64,000 nt of DNA from Planctomycetota bacterium (GTDB taxonomy: Bacteria; Planctomycetota; PLA2; JAEUHO01), in the NCBI GenBank assembly GCA_020851795.1, contig JADZCA010000028.1, forward strand, positions 1 through 64,000. The letters are read 5' to 3'. The notes beneath the pieces are model-generated. The model did no database searches and was not told the DNA's origin. It saw only the letters and a program-made list of their open reading frames with translations. Of the stretch, positions 8,023 to 17,536 are shown in pieces; position 1 is the first letter of the stretch, and the number at the start of each line of letters is the position of its first letter. The translations under genes were made by a program, and so were the position numbers.

Positions 8023-9378
8023 GTGCCGCCGCAGGGACCCCGGTCCGCCGCCTTCGCGCTCGTGCTGATGACGTGTGCCCTGTCCGGGTGCAGTCGGAAG
8101 CTCTCCACCGGGGGGGGCGCGATGGACGTCATCTTCTACGACATGATGGGGATGGAGCGCTCGACGGCGGAGTACTACGCCATCCTGCGCAACGCGCACG
8201 ACCCCTCGACCTTCGCGATCCGCCACCGCGACGACAACCCGTTCGTCGCCGACCAGGCGGTGGACGCGATCGTGCACCTCGGCCGCGCGACCTACTCGCG
8301 GCTCGAGGGCGAGGCGCAGGTCGTGCTGCTGCTCTCCGACGTGCTCATCGAGGACCCGGCGGCGCTCGCGCGCGACCGCTCGGCCGCGTCGCTCGCGCTG
8401 CTCGGGACGCGCCTGCTCGTGCCCGCCGGCGCCGGGATCCCCGAGCGCGGCGACCGCTTCCTCGCGCGCCTCAAGGAGCTCGACTCGTTGCACGACGCCG
8501 AGGGGCGCCGCCTCGACCCGAGCCCCGCCGGCGCGAGGCGGGTCGGCCAGATCGTCGAGGAGATCGGCCGGTACGACATGCCGAAGCTCGAGCTCGACAA
8601 GGACGCGCTGCGGTGGTTCCCGACGCGCGCCTACATCGCCAACGAGACCGACCCGACGCTGCGCGAGATCTTCGACCGGGCGATGGTCCGCCGCACGCGG
8701 GCGGTGATCGACCGCTCGCTCGAGGCCGCGGTGGCCGACCCCGTCGCCTACGTCCGCGTCTCGGCGGTGCAGGGGCTCAAGACGGTCGTGTACGCCGCGG
8801 CCGTGCCGACGGTGCAGGAGCGGCTCGAGACCGAGAGCAGCCCGCTCGTGCGGGGCGAGATCGCCGAGTACCTCGGGGCGGTCGGCGGCGTGGACGCGGC
8901 GACGACGCTCGTCGCCATGCTGCGCGACGACGACGGGGGCGTGCGGCTGCGGGCGCAGCGCGCCCTCGTGCGCATCGCCGGCACCGACCTCGGGCGGGAC
9001 GCGAGCGCGTGGTCGTCCTGGCTCGCGCAGGGCGCCCGTCGCGTCGAGGCGCCGGCCGCGTCGGCGTCGCGCCCGGTGGCCCCGCCCCCGACGCCGCCGC
9101 GGGTCGTCACGGGGTCGCCGCCGCCGACCGCGCCCCGCGTCGTCACGGCGCCGCCGCCGCCGCGCGTCGTCCCCGCGCCCCCGCCCGCGGCGCCGCGCGT
9201 CGTGGCGGTCCCGCCGCCGGCCCCGGAGACCTGCCCCGCCCCGCCGTCGGCGACGGTCCCGGCGGGCGCCGGCCCGACGTCGTCGGGTGCGGGCGCCGCC
9301 GCGCCGCCGACCCCGCCGCCCGCCCCCGGCGCGACGCCGCCGGGCACGCTCCCGCCGCCCGTCCGGCGCACCCGCTGA
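8023..9378 (+). CDS. HEAT-repeat lipoprotein with proline-rich tail
   Basis: A 451-residue protein. The GTG at 8023 is preferred to upstream in-frame starts because it gives a signal peptide with lipobox LSGC (C22) and has GGAG 6 nt upstream. The mature region (about 30-340) is alpha-helical, with HEAT-like repeats such as DPVAYVRVSAVQGL, PLVRGEIAEYLGAVGG and GVRLRAQRALVRIAG. The last about 110 residues are a Pro/Ala/Val tail with repeated PRVV units, probably an extended spacer across the periplasm or cell-wall layer. No enzyme motif is seen. The next gene starts 3 nt after the stop, so the two are probably co-transcribed. Confidence 0.8.
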   Translation: MPPQGPRSAAFALVLMTCALSGCSRKLSTGGGAMDVIFYDMMGMERSTAEYYAILRNAHDPSTFAIRHRDDNPFVADQAVDAIVHLGRATYSRLEGEAQVVLLLSDVLIEDPAALARDRSAASLALLGTRLLVPAGAGIPERGDRFLARLKELDSLHDAEGRRLDPSPAGARRVGQIVEEIGRYDMPKLELDKDALRWFPTRAYIANETDPTLREIFDRAMVRRTRAVIDRSLEAAVADPVAYVRVSAVQGLKTVVYAAAVPTVQERLETESSPLVRGEIAEYLGAVGGVDAATTLVAMLRDDDGGVRLRAQRALVRIAGTDLGRDASAWSSWLAQGARRVEAPAASASRPVAPPPTPPRVVTGSPPPTAPRVVTAPPPPRVVPAPPPAAPRVVAVPPPAPETCPAPPSATVPAGAGPTSSGAGAAAPPTPPPAPGATPPGTLPPPVRRTR

Positions 9379-9381
9379 ACC

Positions 9382-10569
9382 GTGTCGTCGCGTCGCGCCT
9401 CGCTGCTGCGCGCGCTCGCGCGCGTCCTCGGGCTCGCGCTCGTGGTCTACGTGGTCGCCACGCAGGTGCGGTGGCACGACCGGCTCGCGCTGGCGGACGG
9501 GACGACGCTCGTCGGCGCCGTCGAGGAGACGGCCGGCGGCTTCTCGGTCGTCCCCTCCGACGGCGGACCCGCGCGCGCCGTGGCGGGGACCGAGGTCGCC
9601 CACGCGCGCTACGGCGGGCGCGACCTCCCCGACGTCTCCTACGGCGTGCCCACCCTGGTGCGGCGGCTGTCGGGGTCGTGGGCGGTCGTCGCCGGCGTGC
9701 TGGTCGCCCTCGTCGCGTTGGCCCTCGTGACCGCGTGGCGGTGGCGCTGGCTCGTGCTCGCGCTGGGCGTGCCGCTGTCGGTCGCCGACGCGCTGCGGTT
9801 CACGATGTACGGCGTCTTCTTCAACCTCTTCGTGCCGGGCTCCACGGGCGGCGACGTGGTGAAGGCGTGGTACGCGGCCCGGCGGACCGGCTTTCCCACG
9901 AAGGCGGTCGTGAGCGTGCTCGTGGACCGCGTGGTCGGGCTCTTCGCGCTGGTGCTCTTCGCCGCCGCGGTGCTCTTCCTCGGCCCCGACCGGCCGGGCT
10001 TCCACACGCCGCGCCTGCTGGTCGGCGGCGTGCTCGCCGCCGCCGCGGTCGGCGGCGTCCTCGTGCTGTCGCGCCGGGTGCGGCGCGCGCTCGGCCTGTC
10101 GGCGCTGCTGCGGCGCCTGCCGTTCCAGCGCGTGCTCGGCGAGGTGGACGCCGCGGTCCGGCTCTATCGCGGCCACCCGGGCTCGCTCGGGCTCGGGCTC
10201 GCGGTCTCGCTCGCCAACCACGCCGGCACGGCGTGGTGCGCGTACGCGCTCGCCCGCGCGCTCGGCCTCACCGAGGTCGGCGTGGGGGACGCGCTCGCGC
10301 TGGTGCCCGTCGTCAGCCTGCTCTCGGCCGTCCCGCTGCTGCCCGGCGGCTGGGGCGTGGGCGAGCTGGCGTTCGCCTACTTCTTCTCCCCGCTCGGCGT
10401 CGCGCCCTCCGAGGCCGTCGCGCTGTCCGTCGTCTTCCGACTCGCGATCCTCGCGTCGGGGCTGCCCGGCGCGGTGATGTGGCTCCTCGCGCGCGAGGGC
10501 GCCTCGCGGGACGCGATGGCCGCCGAGATGGACGCCGCGGCCGACGCGGCCGCCGTCGAGACCCCTTGA
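9382..10569 (+). CDS. Flippase-like / lysylphosphatidylglycerol synthase TM-domain protein
   Basis: A 395-residue polytopic membrane protein with an N-terminal segment, a soluble insert (about 35-90) and then about seven hydrophobic helices. Motifs such as FFNLFVPGSTGGDVVKAWY and LPGGWGVGELAFAYFF match the LPG_synthase_TM (UPF0104, AglD-like) family, whose members are annotated as flippase-like or lipid-modifying. It lacks the C-terminal lysyl-transferase domain of MprF, so aminoacylation is unlikely. It starts 3 nt after the HEAT lipoprotein and is followed 16 nt later by a PfkB kinase, forming a likely three-gene unit. The transported lipid is unknown. Confidence 0.8.
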   Translation: MSSRRASLLRALARVLGLALVVYVVATQVRWHDRLALADGTTLVGAVEETAGGFSVVPSDGGPARAVAGTEVAHARYGGRDLPDVSYGVPTLVRRLSGSWAVVAGVLVALVALALVTAWRWRWLVLALGVPLSVADALRFTMYGVFFNLFVPGSTGGDVVKAWYAARRTGFPTKAVVSVLVDRVVGLFALVLFAAAVLFLGPDRPGFHTPRLLVGGVLAAAAVGGVLVLSRRVRRALGLSALLRRLPFQRVLGEVDAAVRLYRGHPGSLGLGLAVSLANHAGTAWCAYALARALGLTEVGVGDALALVPVVSLLSAVPLLPGGWGVGELAFAYFFSPLGVAPSEAVALSVVFRLAILASGLPGAVMWLLAREGASRDAMAAEMDAAADAAAVETP

Positions 10570-10585
10570 AGGACCCCGCTCCCCG

Positions 10586-11515
10586 ATGACCCCTCCTACG
10601 ACCCCCGCACTGACCGTCGTCGGCACGGTCGCCCTCGACGACGTCACGACGCCCGCCGGGACCGCCGAGGCGGTGCTCGGCGGCAGCGCGACGTACTTCT
10701 CGCTCGCGGCGTCGCTGTTCGCGCGCGTCGGCCTCGTGGGCGTCGTCGGGCGGGACTTCCCCGGCCGGTTCCGCGACCTGCTCGGCGGCCGCGACATCGA
10801 CCTCACCTGCCTCGAGACGGCGCCGGGCGCGACCTTCCGGTGGGCGGGCCGCTACGACGGCGCGATGAACGCGGCGACCACGCTGCGCACCGACCTCAAC
10901 GTGCTCGCGACGTTCTCGCCGAGCCTCGCGCACGGACACCGGCACGCGCCCTATGTCTTCCTCGCCAACACCGCTCCCGCGATCCAGCTCTCGGTGCTCT
11001 CGCAGCTGGCCCCGGCCGCGCCCGGGGCCCGGCTCGTCGTCGCCGACACGATGAACCTCTGGATCGACACGGCGCGCGACGGGTTGCTCGAGGTGCTGCG
11101 CCGGGTGGACGGCCTGCTCGTCAACGACGAGGAGGCGCGCAGCCTCGCGGGCCACCGCAACCTCATCAGCGCGGGCCGGCGCCTGCTGAGCTACGGGCCG
11201 CGCTTCGTGCTGGTCAAGAAGGGCGAGCACGGGGCGTTCCTCTTCGCCCGCGACCGTCAGTTCGCGCTGCCCGCGTACCCGCTCGAGGAGGTGCGCGACC
11301 CCACGGGCGCCGGCGACTCCTTCGCCGGCGGGCTGATGGGCGCGCTCGCGGCCTCCGGCCGCAGCGCCACGCCCGACGTCGCGCGCGCGATGCTCTACGG
11401 GGCGGTGACGGCGTCGTTCGCGGTCAGCACCTTCAGCGTGGACGCGCTCGCGAGGGTGACGCGCTCGGAGGTGGAGGCCCGCGCCGACGAGCTGCGACGC
11501 TTCGTCACGCTCTGA
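10586..11515 (+). CDS. PfkB-family carbohydrate kinase
   Basis: A 309-residue ribokinase-fold protein. The N-terminal GG motif region (LGGSATYFSLAAS) and the C-terminal signature DPTGAGDSFAGG, with catalytic aspartate about D244, are intact. It should transfer phosphate from ATP to a hydroxyl of a sugar or nucleoside; the exact substrate cannot be assigned. It lies 16 nt downstream of the flippase-like gene. Length is normal for the family. Confidence 0.85.
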   Translation: MTPPTTPALTVVGTVALDDVTTPAGTAEAVLGGSATYFSLAASLFARVGLVGVVGRDFPGRFRDLLGGRDIDLTCLETAPGATFRWAGRYDGAMNAATTLRTDLNVLATFSPSLAHGHRHAPYVFLANTAPAIQLSVLSQLAPAAPGARLVVADTMNLWIDTARDGLLEVLRRVDGLLVNDEEARSLAGHRNLISAGRRLLSYGPRFVLVKKGEHGAFLFARDRQFALPAYPLEEVRDPTGAGDSFAGGLMGALAASGRSATPDVARAMLYGAVTASFAVSTFSVDALARVTRSEVEARADELRRFVTL

Positions 11516-11582
11516 CCGCCGACCGGCGCACGGCACGCCGCCGGCGCGCCGAGCGTCCCCCGCGTCGGGTACTCCGGACGGC

Positions 11583-12227
11583 GTGAGCGTCCTGCGCCTC
11601 TTCGTCGCGCTCGTGCCGTGCGCGGCCCACCGGGCCCGGCTCGCCGAGGAGGCGCGCCGGTGGGCCGCCCTCGAGCCGTCGGCGCGCGCGGTCGCGGCGG
11701 AAAACCTCCACTGGACGGTGGCGTTCCTCGGGGCCGTCGCCGCCGCCGAGGCGGACGAGGTCGCCGCGGTCGTGCGGCGCGTCGCCGCCCGTCACGCGCC
11801 GTTCTCCGTCACGATCGCCGGCCTCGGTGCGTTCCCCTCGCGCGAGCGGCCGCGGATCGTCTGGGCCGGCCTCGACCCGGCGGGGGACGGGGCGGCGACG
11901 ATGGCCGCGGTCGCCCGCGACCTCGCGCCCGCGTTGGCGGAGGCGGGACGTCCCGTGGACGCTGCGGAGCGCTTTCACGCGCACGTGACGCTCGCACGCG
12001 TCCACGGGCCGGGCTGCTCGGAGGCGCTCGAAAAGGCCTTGACAACGGGTACCTTACAAGGTACTTACACTCCCGAGGTCCTGTCGGACCTGCTCCTTAT
12101 GGTCTCCGAGAACGACGGCCGCGGCGTCCGCTACCGCCCGCTCGCCACCGTTCCGCTCACCGGGCAGCCGGGCGCGCGGGACGGTCGGACGGGAGAAACG
12201 GCAGCGGGGGCTCCGGCGAGTTCTTGA
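11583..12227 (+). CDS. thpR: RNA 2',3'-cyclic phosphodiesterase
   Basis: A 214-residue 2H-phosphoesterase. The two family motifs are present as HWTV (H43, T45) and HVTL (H134, T136). It hydrolyses 2',3'-cyclic phosphate ends of RNA and is sometimes called 2'-5' RNA ligase. The GTG start follows a weak TACTCC -10-like hexamer by 7 nt. The C-terminal about 30 residues ([13 protein letters not shown]...) extend beyond the usual domain. The coding sequence contains an unusually A/T-rich block at 12031-12070 that holds a promoter-like element for recA. Confidence 0.85.
   Translation: MSVLRLFVALVPCAAHRARLAEEARRWAALEPSARAVAAENLHWTVAFLGAVAAAEADEVAAVVRRVAARHAPFSVTIAGLGAFPSRERPRIVWAGLDPAGDGAATMAAVARDLAPALAEAGRPVDAAERFHAHVTLARVHGPGCSEALEKALTTGTLQGTYTPEVLSDLLLMVSENDGRGVRYRPLATVPLTGQPGARDGRTGETAAGAPASS
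12039..12067 (+). promoter_or_regulatory. Candidate recA promoter with palindromic operator
   Basis: A perfect TTGACA -35 (12039-12044) is followed at 17 nt by TACTTA (12062-12067); TACACT at 12066 is an alternative -10. Between them is the perfect palindrome GTACCTTACAAGGTAC (12049-12064). It lies inside thpR, about 270 nt before recA, and an operator in this position could repress initiation. An SOS repressor (LexA-type) is the natural candidate but is unproven; the site does not match the classical LexA boxes that I know. Confidence 0.5.
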
Positions 12228-12331
12228 TGACCGAGCCCGGTCGCCTCCCGCGGGAGAGGCGCACGGGTCCATGGTGCGCCCGGGTGGGCGCGAGTTCCCG
12301 GCGGGTCGGTGTCCCCGAAAGGACGGGTCTC

Positions 12332-13471
<1,140 letters not shown>

Positions 13472-13485
13472 CCGCGGCGGCCGCG

Positions 13486-13491
13486 TAGGAT
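13486..13491 (+). promoter_or_regulatory. -10 element TAGGAT, predicted leaderless moaC
   Basis: TAGGAT ends 6 nt before the ATG at 13498. GACGAC lies 17 nt upstream, the same hexamer at the same spacing as in front of asd. No ribosome-binding site is present. Confidence 0.55.
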
Positions 13492-13497
13492 CGCGGC

Positions 13498-13995
13498 ATG
13501 CGCACGTCGGTCGAGCTCACCCACGTCGGACGCCGCGGCGAGGCACGCATGGTGGACGTCTCGGGGAAGTCCGAGACCGACCGGCGTGCCCTCGCCGAGG
13601 GCTTCGTGCGGCTCTCTGCGGCCACCCTGCGGCTGGTGCGGGCGGACCGCCTCAAGAAGGGCGACGTGCTCGCCACGGCGCGGCTCGCCGGCATCGGGGC
13701 GGTCAAGCGCACGGCCGACCTGATCCCGCTCTGCCACCCGTTGCGGGTGGACGGCGTGACGGTGGACGTCGCGGCGGTGCGGGGGGGCGTGCGCGTGCGC
13801 GCCGACGTCCGGGCGCACGACCGGACGGGCGTCGAGATGGAGGCGCTCACGGCGGTCGCCGTGGCGTGCCTGACCGTGTACGACATGGTCAAGGCGGTCG
13901 AGCGCGGGGCCGTCGTCGAGCACGTCCGGCTGCTCGAGAAGGACGGCGGACGTTCGGGGCGCTGGCGTCGGGCAGGCGGTCGGCGTCGAGGCTGA
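13498..13995 (+). CDS. moaC: Cyclic pyranopterin monophosphate synthase
   Basis: A 165-residue MoaC. The motifs [35 protein letters not shown] and [10 protein letters not shown] are all present. It converts 3',8-cH2GTP to cyclic pyranopterin monophosphate in molybdenum cofactor synthesis. The C-terminus has a short Arg/Gly extension. No other moa genes are nearby, so the pathway genes are scattered. Confidence 0.95.
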   Translation: MRTSVELTHVGRRGEARMVDVSGKSETDRRALAEGFVRLSAATLRLVRADRLKKGDVLATARLAGIGAVKRTADLIPLCHPLRVDGVTVDVAAVRGGVRVRADVRAHDRTGVEMEALTAVAVACLTVYDMVKAVERGAVVEHVRLLEKDGGRSGRWRRAGGRRRG

Positions 13996-14145
13996 CGCGC
14001 ACTCGAGCAGCGACCGCGAGCCGCGACGGGTCCGCCGCGGCTGCGGGCGCGCCCCGGCGGGGGTCGATCGTGGCGTCGGCGCGCGCGCCGCCGCGATGGG
14101 GGGGCTCCGGCCGCCGCCGTTCGACGACGGCACGGGGCCGCCCCG

Positions 14146-14151
14146 TACCAT
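14146..14151 (+). promoter_or_regulatory. -10 element TACCAT, predicted leaderless asd
   Basis: TACCAT ends 6 nt before the ATG at 14158, with GACGAC (14123-14128) 17 nt upstream. No Shine-Dalgarno sequence is present. Confidence 0.55.
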
Positions 14152-14157
14152 GCGGGG

Positions 14158-15204
14158 ATGCTCACCGTCGCCATCGCCGGCGCCACGGGGGCCGTCGGCG
14201 AGGAGTTCCTCCGGGTCCTCGAGCAGCGGCGGTTCCCCGTGGGACGCCTCGTCCCGCTCGCCTCGTCGCGCTCCGTCGGTCGCGCCGTCCGTTTCGCCGG
14301 GCAGGACCACCCGGTCGCCGACCTCGCCACCTTCGACTTCCGGGGGGTGGACGTCGCGTTCTTCTCGGCGGGGGCCGAGCGCAGCCGCGAGCACGGGCCG
14401 CGCGCGGCCAAGGCCGGCGCGCTCGTGGTGGACAACTCCTCCGCGTTCCGGATGGACCCCAGGGCTCCGCTCGTGGTCCCCGAGGTGAACCTCGACGCGG
14501 CGCGGCGCCACGAGGGGATCATCGCGAACCCGAACTGCTCGACCATCCTGCTCGTGGTCGTCCTCGCGCCGCTGCTCCGACGGGCGCCGGTGCGGCGCGT
14601 CGTCGTCTCCACCTACCAGGCGGTCTCGGGCGCGGGTGCGAAGGGCCTCGACGAGCTCGCGCGTCAGCACGAGGAGGAGCGCACGGGGCGCCCGCTGACC
14701 ACGTCGGCGTTCCCGTACCCGATCGCGTCCAACGTGATCCCGTTCGTCCAGGCCTTCGGGGAGGGCGACCTCACCGTCGAGGAATGGAAGATGGTGAAGG
14801 AGACCCGGCGGATCCTCGAGCACCCGACGCTGCCGATCTCGGCCACGTGCGTGCGGGTGCCGGTGCGCCGGGCGCACAGCGAGGCCGTCAACGTGGAGTT
14901 CGAGCGCCCCGTCTCCCCCGACGAGGCGCGCGCGTGGCTGCGCGCCGCGCCCGGGGTTGCGGTCGTCGACGACCCGGCGCACCTGCGCTTCCCGACGCCG
15001 CGCGACGCCGAGGGTCTCGACGATGTGCTCGTCGGCCGGGTGCGGCGCGACCCCGGGTGTCCGACCGCGCTCGACCTGTGGCTGACCGGGGACCAGCTCC
15101 GCAAGGGCGCCGCCCTCAACGCCGTCCAGATCGCCGAGGCGTTGATGCCGACGGCGTCGCGCCGCGGACGGGCGGTGGTCGGGGAGCCCCCGGGCTTGCC
15201 TTGA
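14158..15204 (+). CDS. asd: Aspartate-semialdehyde dehydrogenase
   Basis: A 348-residue enzyme with the N-terminal NADP-binding motif GATGAVGEE, the active-site segment IIANPNCSTI (C127) and the QAVSGAGAKG substrate-binding loop. It makes aspartate semialdehyde from aspartyl phosphate for lysine/diaminopimelate, methionine and threonine synthesis. Length is normal. The stop codon overlaps the -35 of the accB promoter. Confidence 0.95.
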   Translation: MLTVAIAGATGAVGEEFLRVLEQRRFPVGRLVPLASSRSVGRAVRFAGQDHPVADLATFDFRGVDVAFFSAGAERSREHGPRAAKAGALVVDNSSAFRMDPRAPLVVPEVNLDAARRHEGIIANPNCSTILLVVVLAPLLRRAPVRRVVVSTYQAVSGAGAKGLDELARQHEEERTGRPLTTSAFPYPIASNVIPFVQAFGEGDLTVEEWKMVKETRRILEHPTLPISATCVRVPVRRAHSEAVNVEFERPVSPDEARAWLRAAPGVAVVDDPAHLRFPTPRDAEGLDDVLVGRVRRDPGCPTALDLWLTGDQLRKGAALNAVQIAEALMPTASRRGRAVVGEPPGLP

Positions 15205-15230
15205 CCCCCGTCGACGGCGGGGGATATCGT
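15201..15230 (+). promoter_or_regulatory. Promoter of accB-accC
   Basis: TTGACC (15201-15206) and TATCGT (15225-15230) are 18 nt apart and start right at the asd stop codon. An inverted repeat CCCCCG/CGGGGG occupies the spacer. The predicted leader is about 25 nt. Confidence 0.6.
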
Positions 15231-15262
15231 TCGCCTTCCCTCCTTCCCGGGCGAGACCCTCC

Positions 15263-15721
15263 ATGGACATCGACGATCTCGAGCGGCTCGTCAAGCTGAT
15301 GAAGGAGAACGACCTCGTCGAGCTCGAGATCGAGCGCGAGGGGTCGGTGGTCCGCCTCAAGAAGGCCGCGGGCCCCGTGGCCTTCGCCCTGCCGGCCCCG
15401 GTCGCGGCGCCGATGCTCCAGGCCGCCCCGGTGGCGGCGCCCGCGGGCGCCCCCGCCGCGAAGGGCGGGCTGCCGCCGGGGGTCGTCGAGATCAAGTCGC
15501 CGATCGTCGGCACCTTCTACAAGGCCGCCAGCCCCGAGACCCCGCCGTTCGTCTCGGTGGGGGACCGGGTCGGCCCCGAGACGGTGGTGTGCATCGTCGA
15601 GGCGATGAAGGTGATGAACGAGATCAAGGCCGAGCTCTCGGGCGAGATCATCGAGGTGCTCGTCGACAACGGCGAGGCCGTCGAGTTCGACCAGCCGCTG
15701 TTCCGGGTCAAGACGGCGTAG
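15263..15721 (+). CDS. accB: Biotin carboxyl carrier protein of acetyl-CoA carboxylase
   Basis: A 152-residue BCCP. An N-terminal helical part is followed by an Ala/Pro linker (about 38-70) and the biotinyl domain with EAMKVMNE, in which K116 receives biotin. It carries carboxybiotin between AccC and the carboxyltransferase for fatty-acid synthesis. accC begins 13 nt after the stop, the usual accBC operon. Confidence 0.97.
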   Translation: MDIDDLERLVKLMKENDLVELEIEREGSVVRLKKAAGPVAFALPAPVAAPMLQAAPVAAPAGAPAAKGGLPPGVVEIKSPIVGTFYKAASPETPPFVSVGDRVGPETVVCIVEAMKVMNEIKAELSGEIIEVLVDNGEAVEFDQPLFRVKTA

Positions 15722-15734
15722 GCCGCCCCCCGCC

Positions 15735-17075
15735 GTGTTCAAGCGCATCCTGATCGCCAACCGCGGCGAGATCGCCCTCCGGGTGATCCGGGCGTGCCGC
15801 GAGCTCGACATCGAGAGCGTCGTCGTCTACTCGAAGGCCGACGCGGGCGCGCCGTGGCTGGGGCTCGCCGACGACGCGATCTGCATCGGGCCGGCGCCGA
15901 GCGCCCAGTCCTACCTCTCGATCCCCAACATCATCAGCGCGGCCGAGATCGCCAACGTGGACGCGATCCACCCCGGCTACGGGTTCCTCTCGGAGAACGA
16001 GCACTTCGCCGAGGTCTGCCGCTCGAGCAACATCGAGTTCATCGGGCCCAGCGTGGACGCCATCCACCGCATGGGCAACAAGAGCGAGGCGAAGGCGGCC
16101 GCGAAGAAGGCCGGCGTCCCGCTCGTCGAGGGCAGCGACGGCCCGGTGGCCTCCGAGGCGCAGGCCCTCGAGGTGGCGCGCCGCATCGGCTACCCGGTGC
16201 TGATCAAGGCCGTGTCGGGCGGCGGCGGTCGCGGGATGCGCGTCGCGCACAACGACATCTCGCTCGTCAACAGCATGATGTCGGCGCAGGCCGAGGCCGA
16301 CGCGGCGTTCGGCGACCCGAGCGTCTACCTCGAGCGCTACCTCGAGGGCCCGCGCCACGTCGAGATCCAGATCCTCGGCGACCGGCGCGGCGAGGTGGTG
16401 CACCTCGGCGAGCGCGACTGCTCGATCCAGCGCCGCCACCAGAAGGTGATCGAGGAGTCGCCGAGCCCCGCGCTCAACCCCGACCTGCGCAAGAAGATGG
16501 GCCGCGCGGCCGTGCGCCTCGCCAAGGAGGTCGGCTACCACGGCGCGGGCACCGTCGAGTTCCTCGTGCAGGGCAAGGAGTTCTTCTTCATCGAGGTGAA
16601 CGCGCGCATCCAGGTCGAGCACCCGGTGACCGAGACGCTCACGGACATCGATCTCGTGAAGTCGCAGATCCTCGTCGCGGCGGGCGAGCCCCTGCCGTTC
16701 AAGCAGGACGACGTCGAGTTCCGCGGCCACGCGATGGAGTGCCGCATCAACGCCGAGGACCCCGACCGCGGCTTCGCGCCGTCGCCGGGGCGCATCGAGG
16801 CGTACGCCGCGCCCGGAGGCCTCGGCGTGCGGGTGGACTCGCACGCGCGGGCCGGCTACCGCATCCCGCCGAACTACGACAGCATGATCGGCAAGCTGAT
16901 CGTCCACGGCACGACCCGCGACGAGGCGATCCGGCGCATGCGCCGCGCGCTCGACGAGTACGTGATCGATGGCATCAAGACGACGCTGCCACTGCTCCGC
17001 CGCGTGCTGCGCAACTCGTACTTCGTCGCCGGCGACTACTCGACCCGGTTCCTCGACCAGCTGCTCGCGACCTGA
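15735..17075 (+). CDS. accC: Biotin carboxylase subunit of acetyl-CoA carboxylase
   Basis: A 446-residue ATP-grasp enzyme. [20 protein letters not shown] is intact at the N-terminus, with the glycine-rich loop [24 protein letters not shown], and the catalytic block [14 protein letters not shown]. It carboxylates the biotin on AccB using ATP and bicarbonate. The GTG start lies 13 nt after accB, and length is typical. Confidence 0.98.
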   Translation: MFKRILIANRGEIALRVIRACRELDIESVVVYSKADAGAPWLGLADDAICIGPAPSAQSYLSIPNIISAAEIANVDAIHPGYGFLSENEHFAEVCRSSNIEFIGPSVDAIHRMGNKSEAKAAAKKAGVPLVEGSDGPVASEAQALEVARRIGYPVLIKAVSGGGGRGMRVAHNDISLVNSMMSAQAEADAAFGDPSVYLERYLEGPRHVEIQILGDRRGEVVHLGERDCSIQRRHQKVIEESPSPALNPDLRKKMGRAAVRLAKEVGYHGAGTVEFLVQGKEFFFIEVNARIQVEHPVTETLTDIDLVKSQILVAAGEPLPFKQDDVEFRGHAMECRINAEDPDRGFAPSPGRIEAYAAPGGLGVRVDSHARAGYRIPPNYDSMIGKLIVHGTTRDEAIRRMRRALDEYVIDGIKTTLPLLRRVLRNSYFVAGDYSTRFLDQLLAT

Positions 17076-17536
17076 GCGCCGCGGCCGGCCGCCGCGCGGA
17101 CCGGCGAAGGCGCCCCCGCCGCGCGGGTGTCCTGCGCGACGGGACCTGCCTCCCTCCGAGGGCGGAGCGCGCCCCGGCCCGAGCGCGTCCGGGCGTCCCG
17201 CGGGGCCGCGACGGAGGGGGCGGTGTCCCCCCGAGCCGGGCGCGGGTGGGCGGGACGATCGAGGGGATCGACCGCCCCCCGACGTCCCATCCGGCGCGGA
17301 GTCGGCTCGCCGAGGCCGAGGGATCGGGATGCGCCGCCCCGCGCGAGACGGGCCCCTCGGGTTCGCGGGAGCCCCCGGTCGTCGTGCAACCGTCTCGTTG
17401 CGTGGGGCGCCTGGCGCCCGGGGGAGGGAGCAGTTTCCGGGGCCCCCGGCGATTGCCTTTGGAACGGAGCCCGTGTACCTTCCCCCCCTTCGCTCGGTCG
17501 GTGTTCCTCCTTCGATCCCGGGGGCCGGTCACGGTC
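17076..17536. other. Intergenic region before the polysaccharide locus (461 nt)
   Basis: This separates accC from the first polysaccharide gene. GC-rich inverted sequence just after the accC stop (17076-17100) could form an imperfect hairpin, but no T-tract follows. The promoter at 17453-17481 is the only element I can support. No open reading frame in the region looks like a gene. Confidence 0.5.
17453..17481 (+). promoter_or_regulatory. Promoter of the FecR-like/exopolysaccharide operon
   Basis: TTGCCT (17453-17458) and TACCTT (17476-17481) are spaced by 17 nt. The -10 matches the tRNA-Leu promoter exactly. The leader would be about 50 nt. This is the best candidate for the start of the region 3 transcript. 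Confidence 0.6.

Noticed and set aside
12228..12331. Known LexA boxes directly upstream of recA
   Set aside because: No CTGT-N8-ACAG, GAAC-N4-GTTC or GTTC-N7-GTTC is present in the gap. The only palindrome of note lies further upstream inside thpR.
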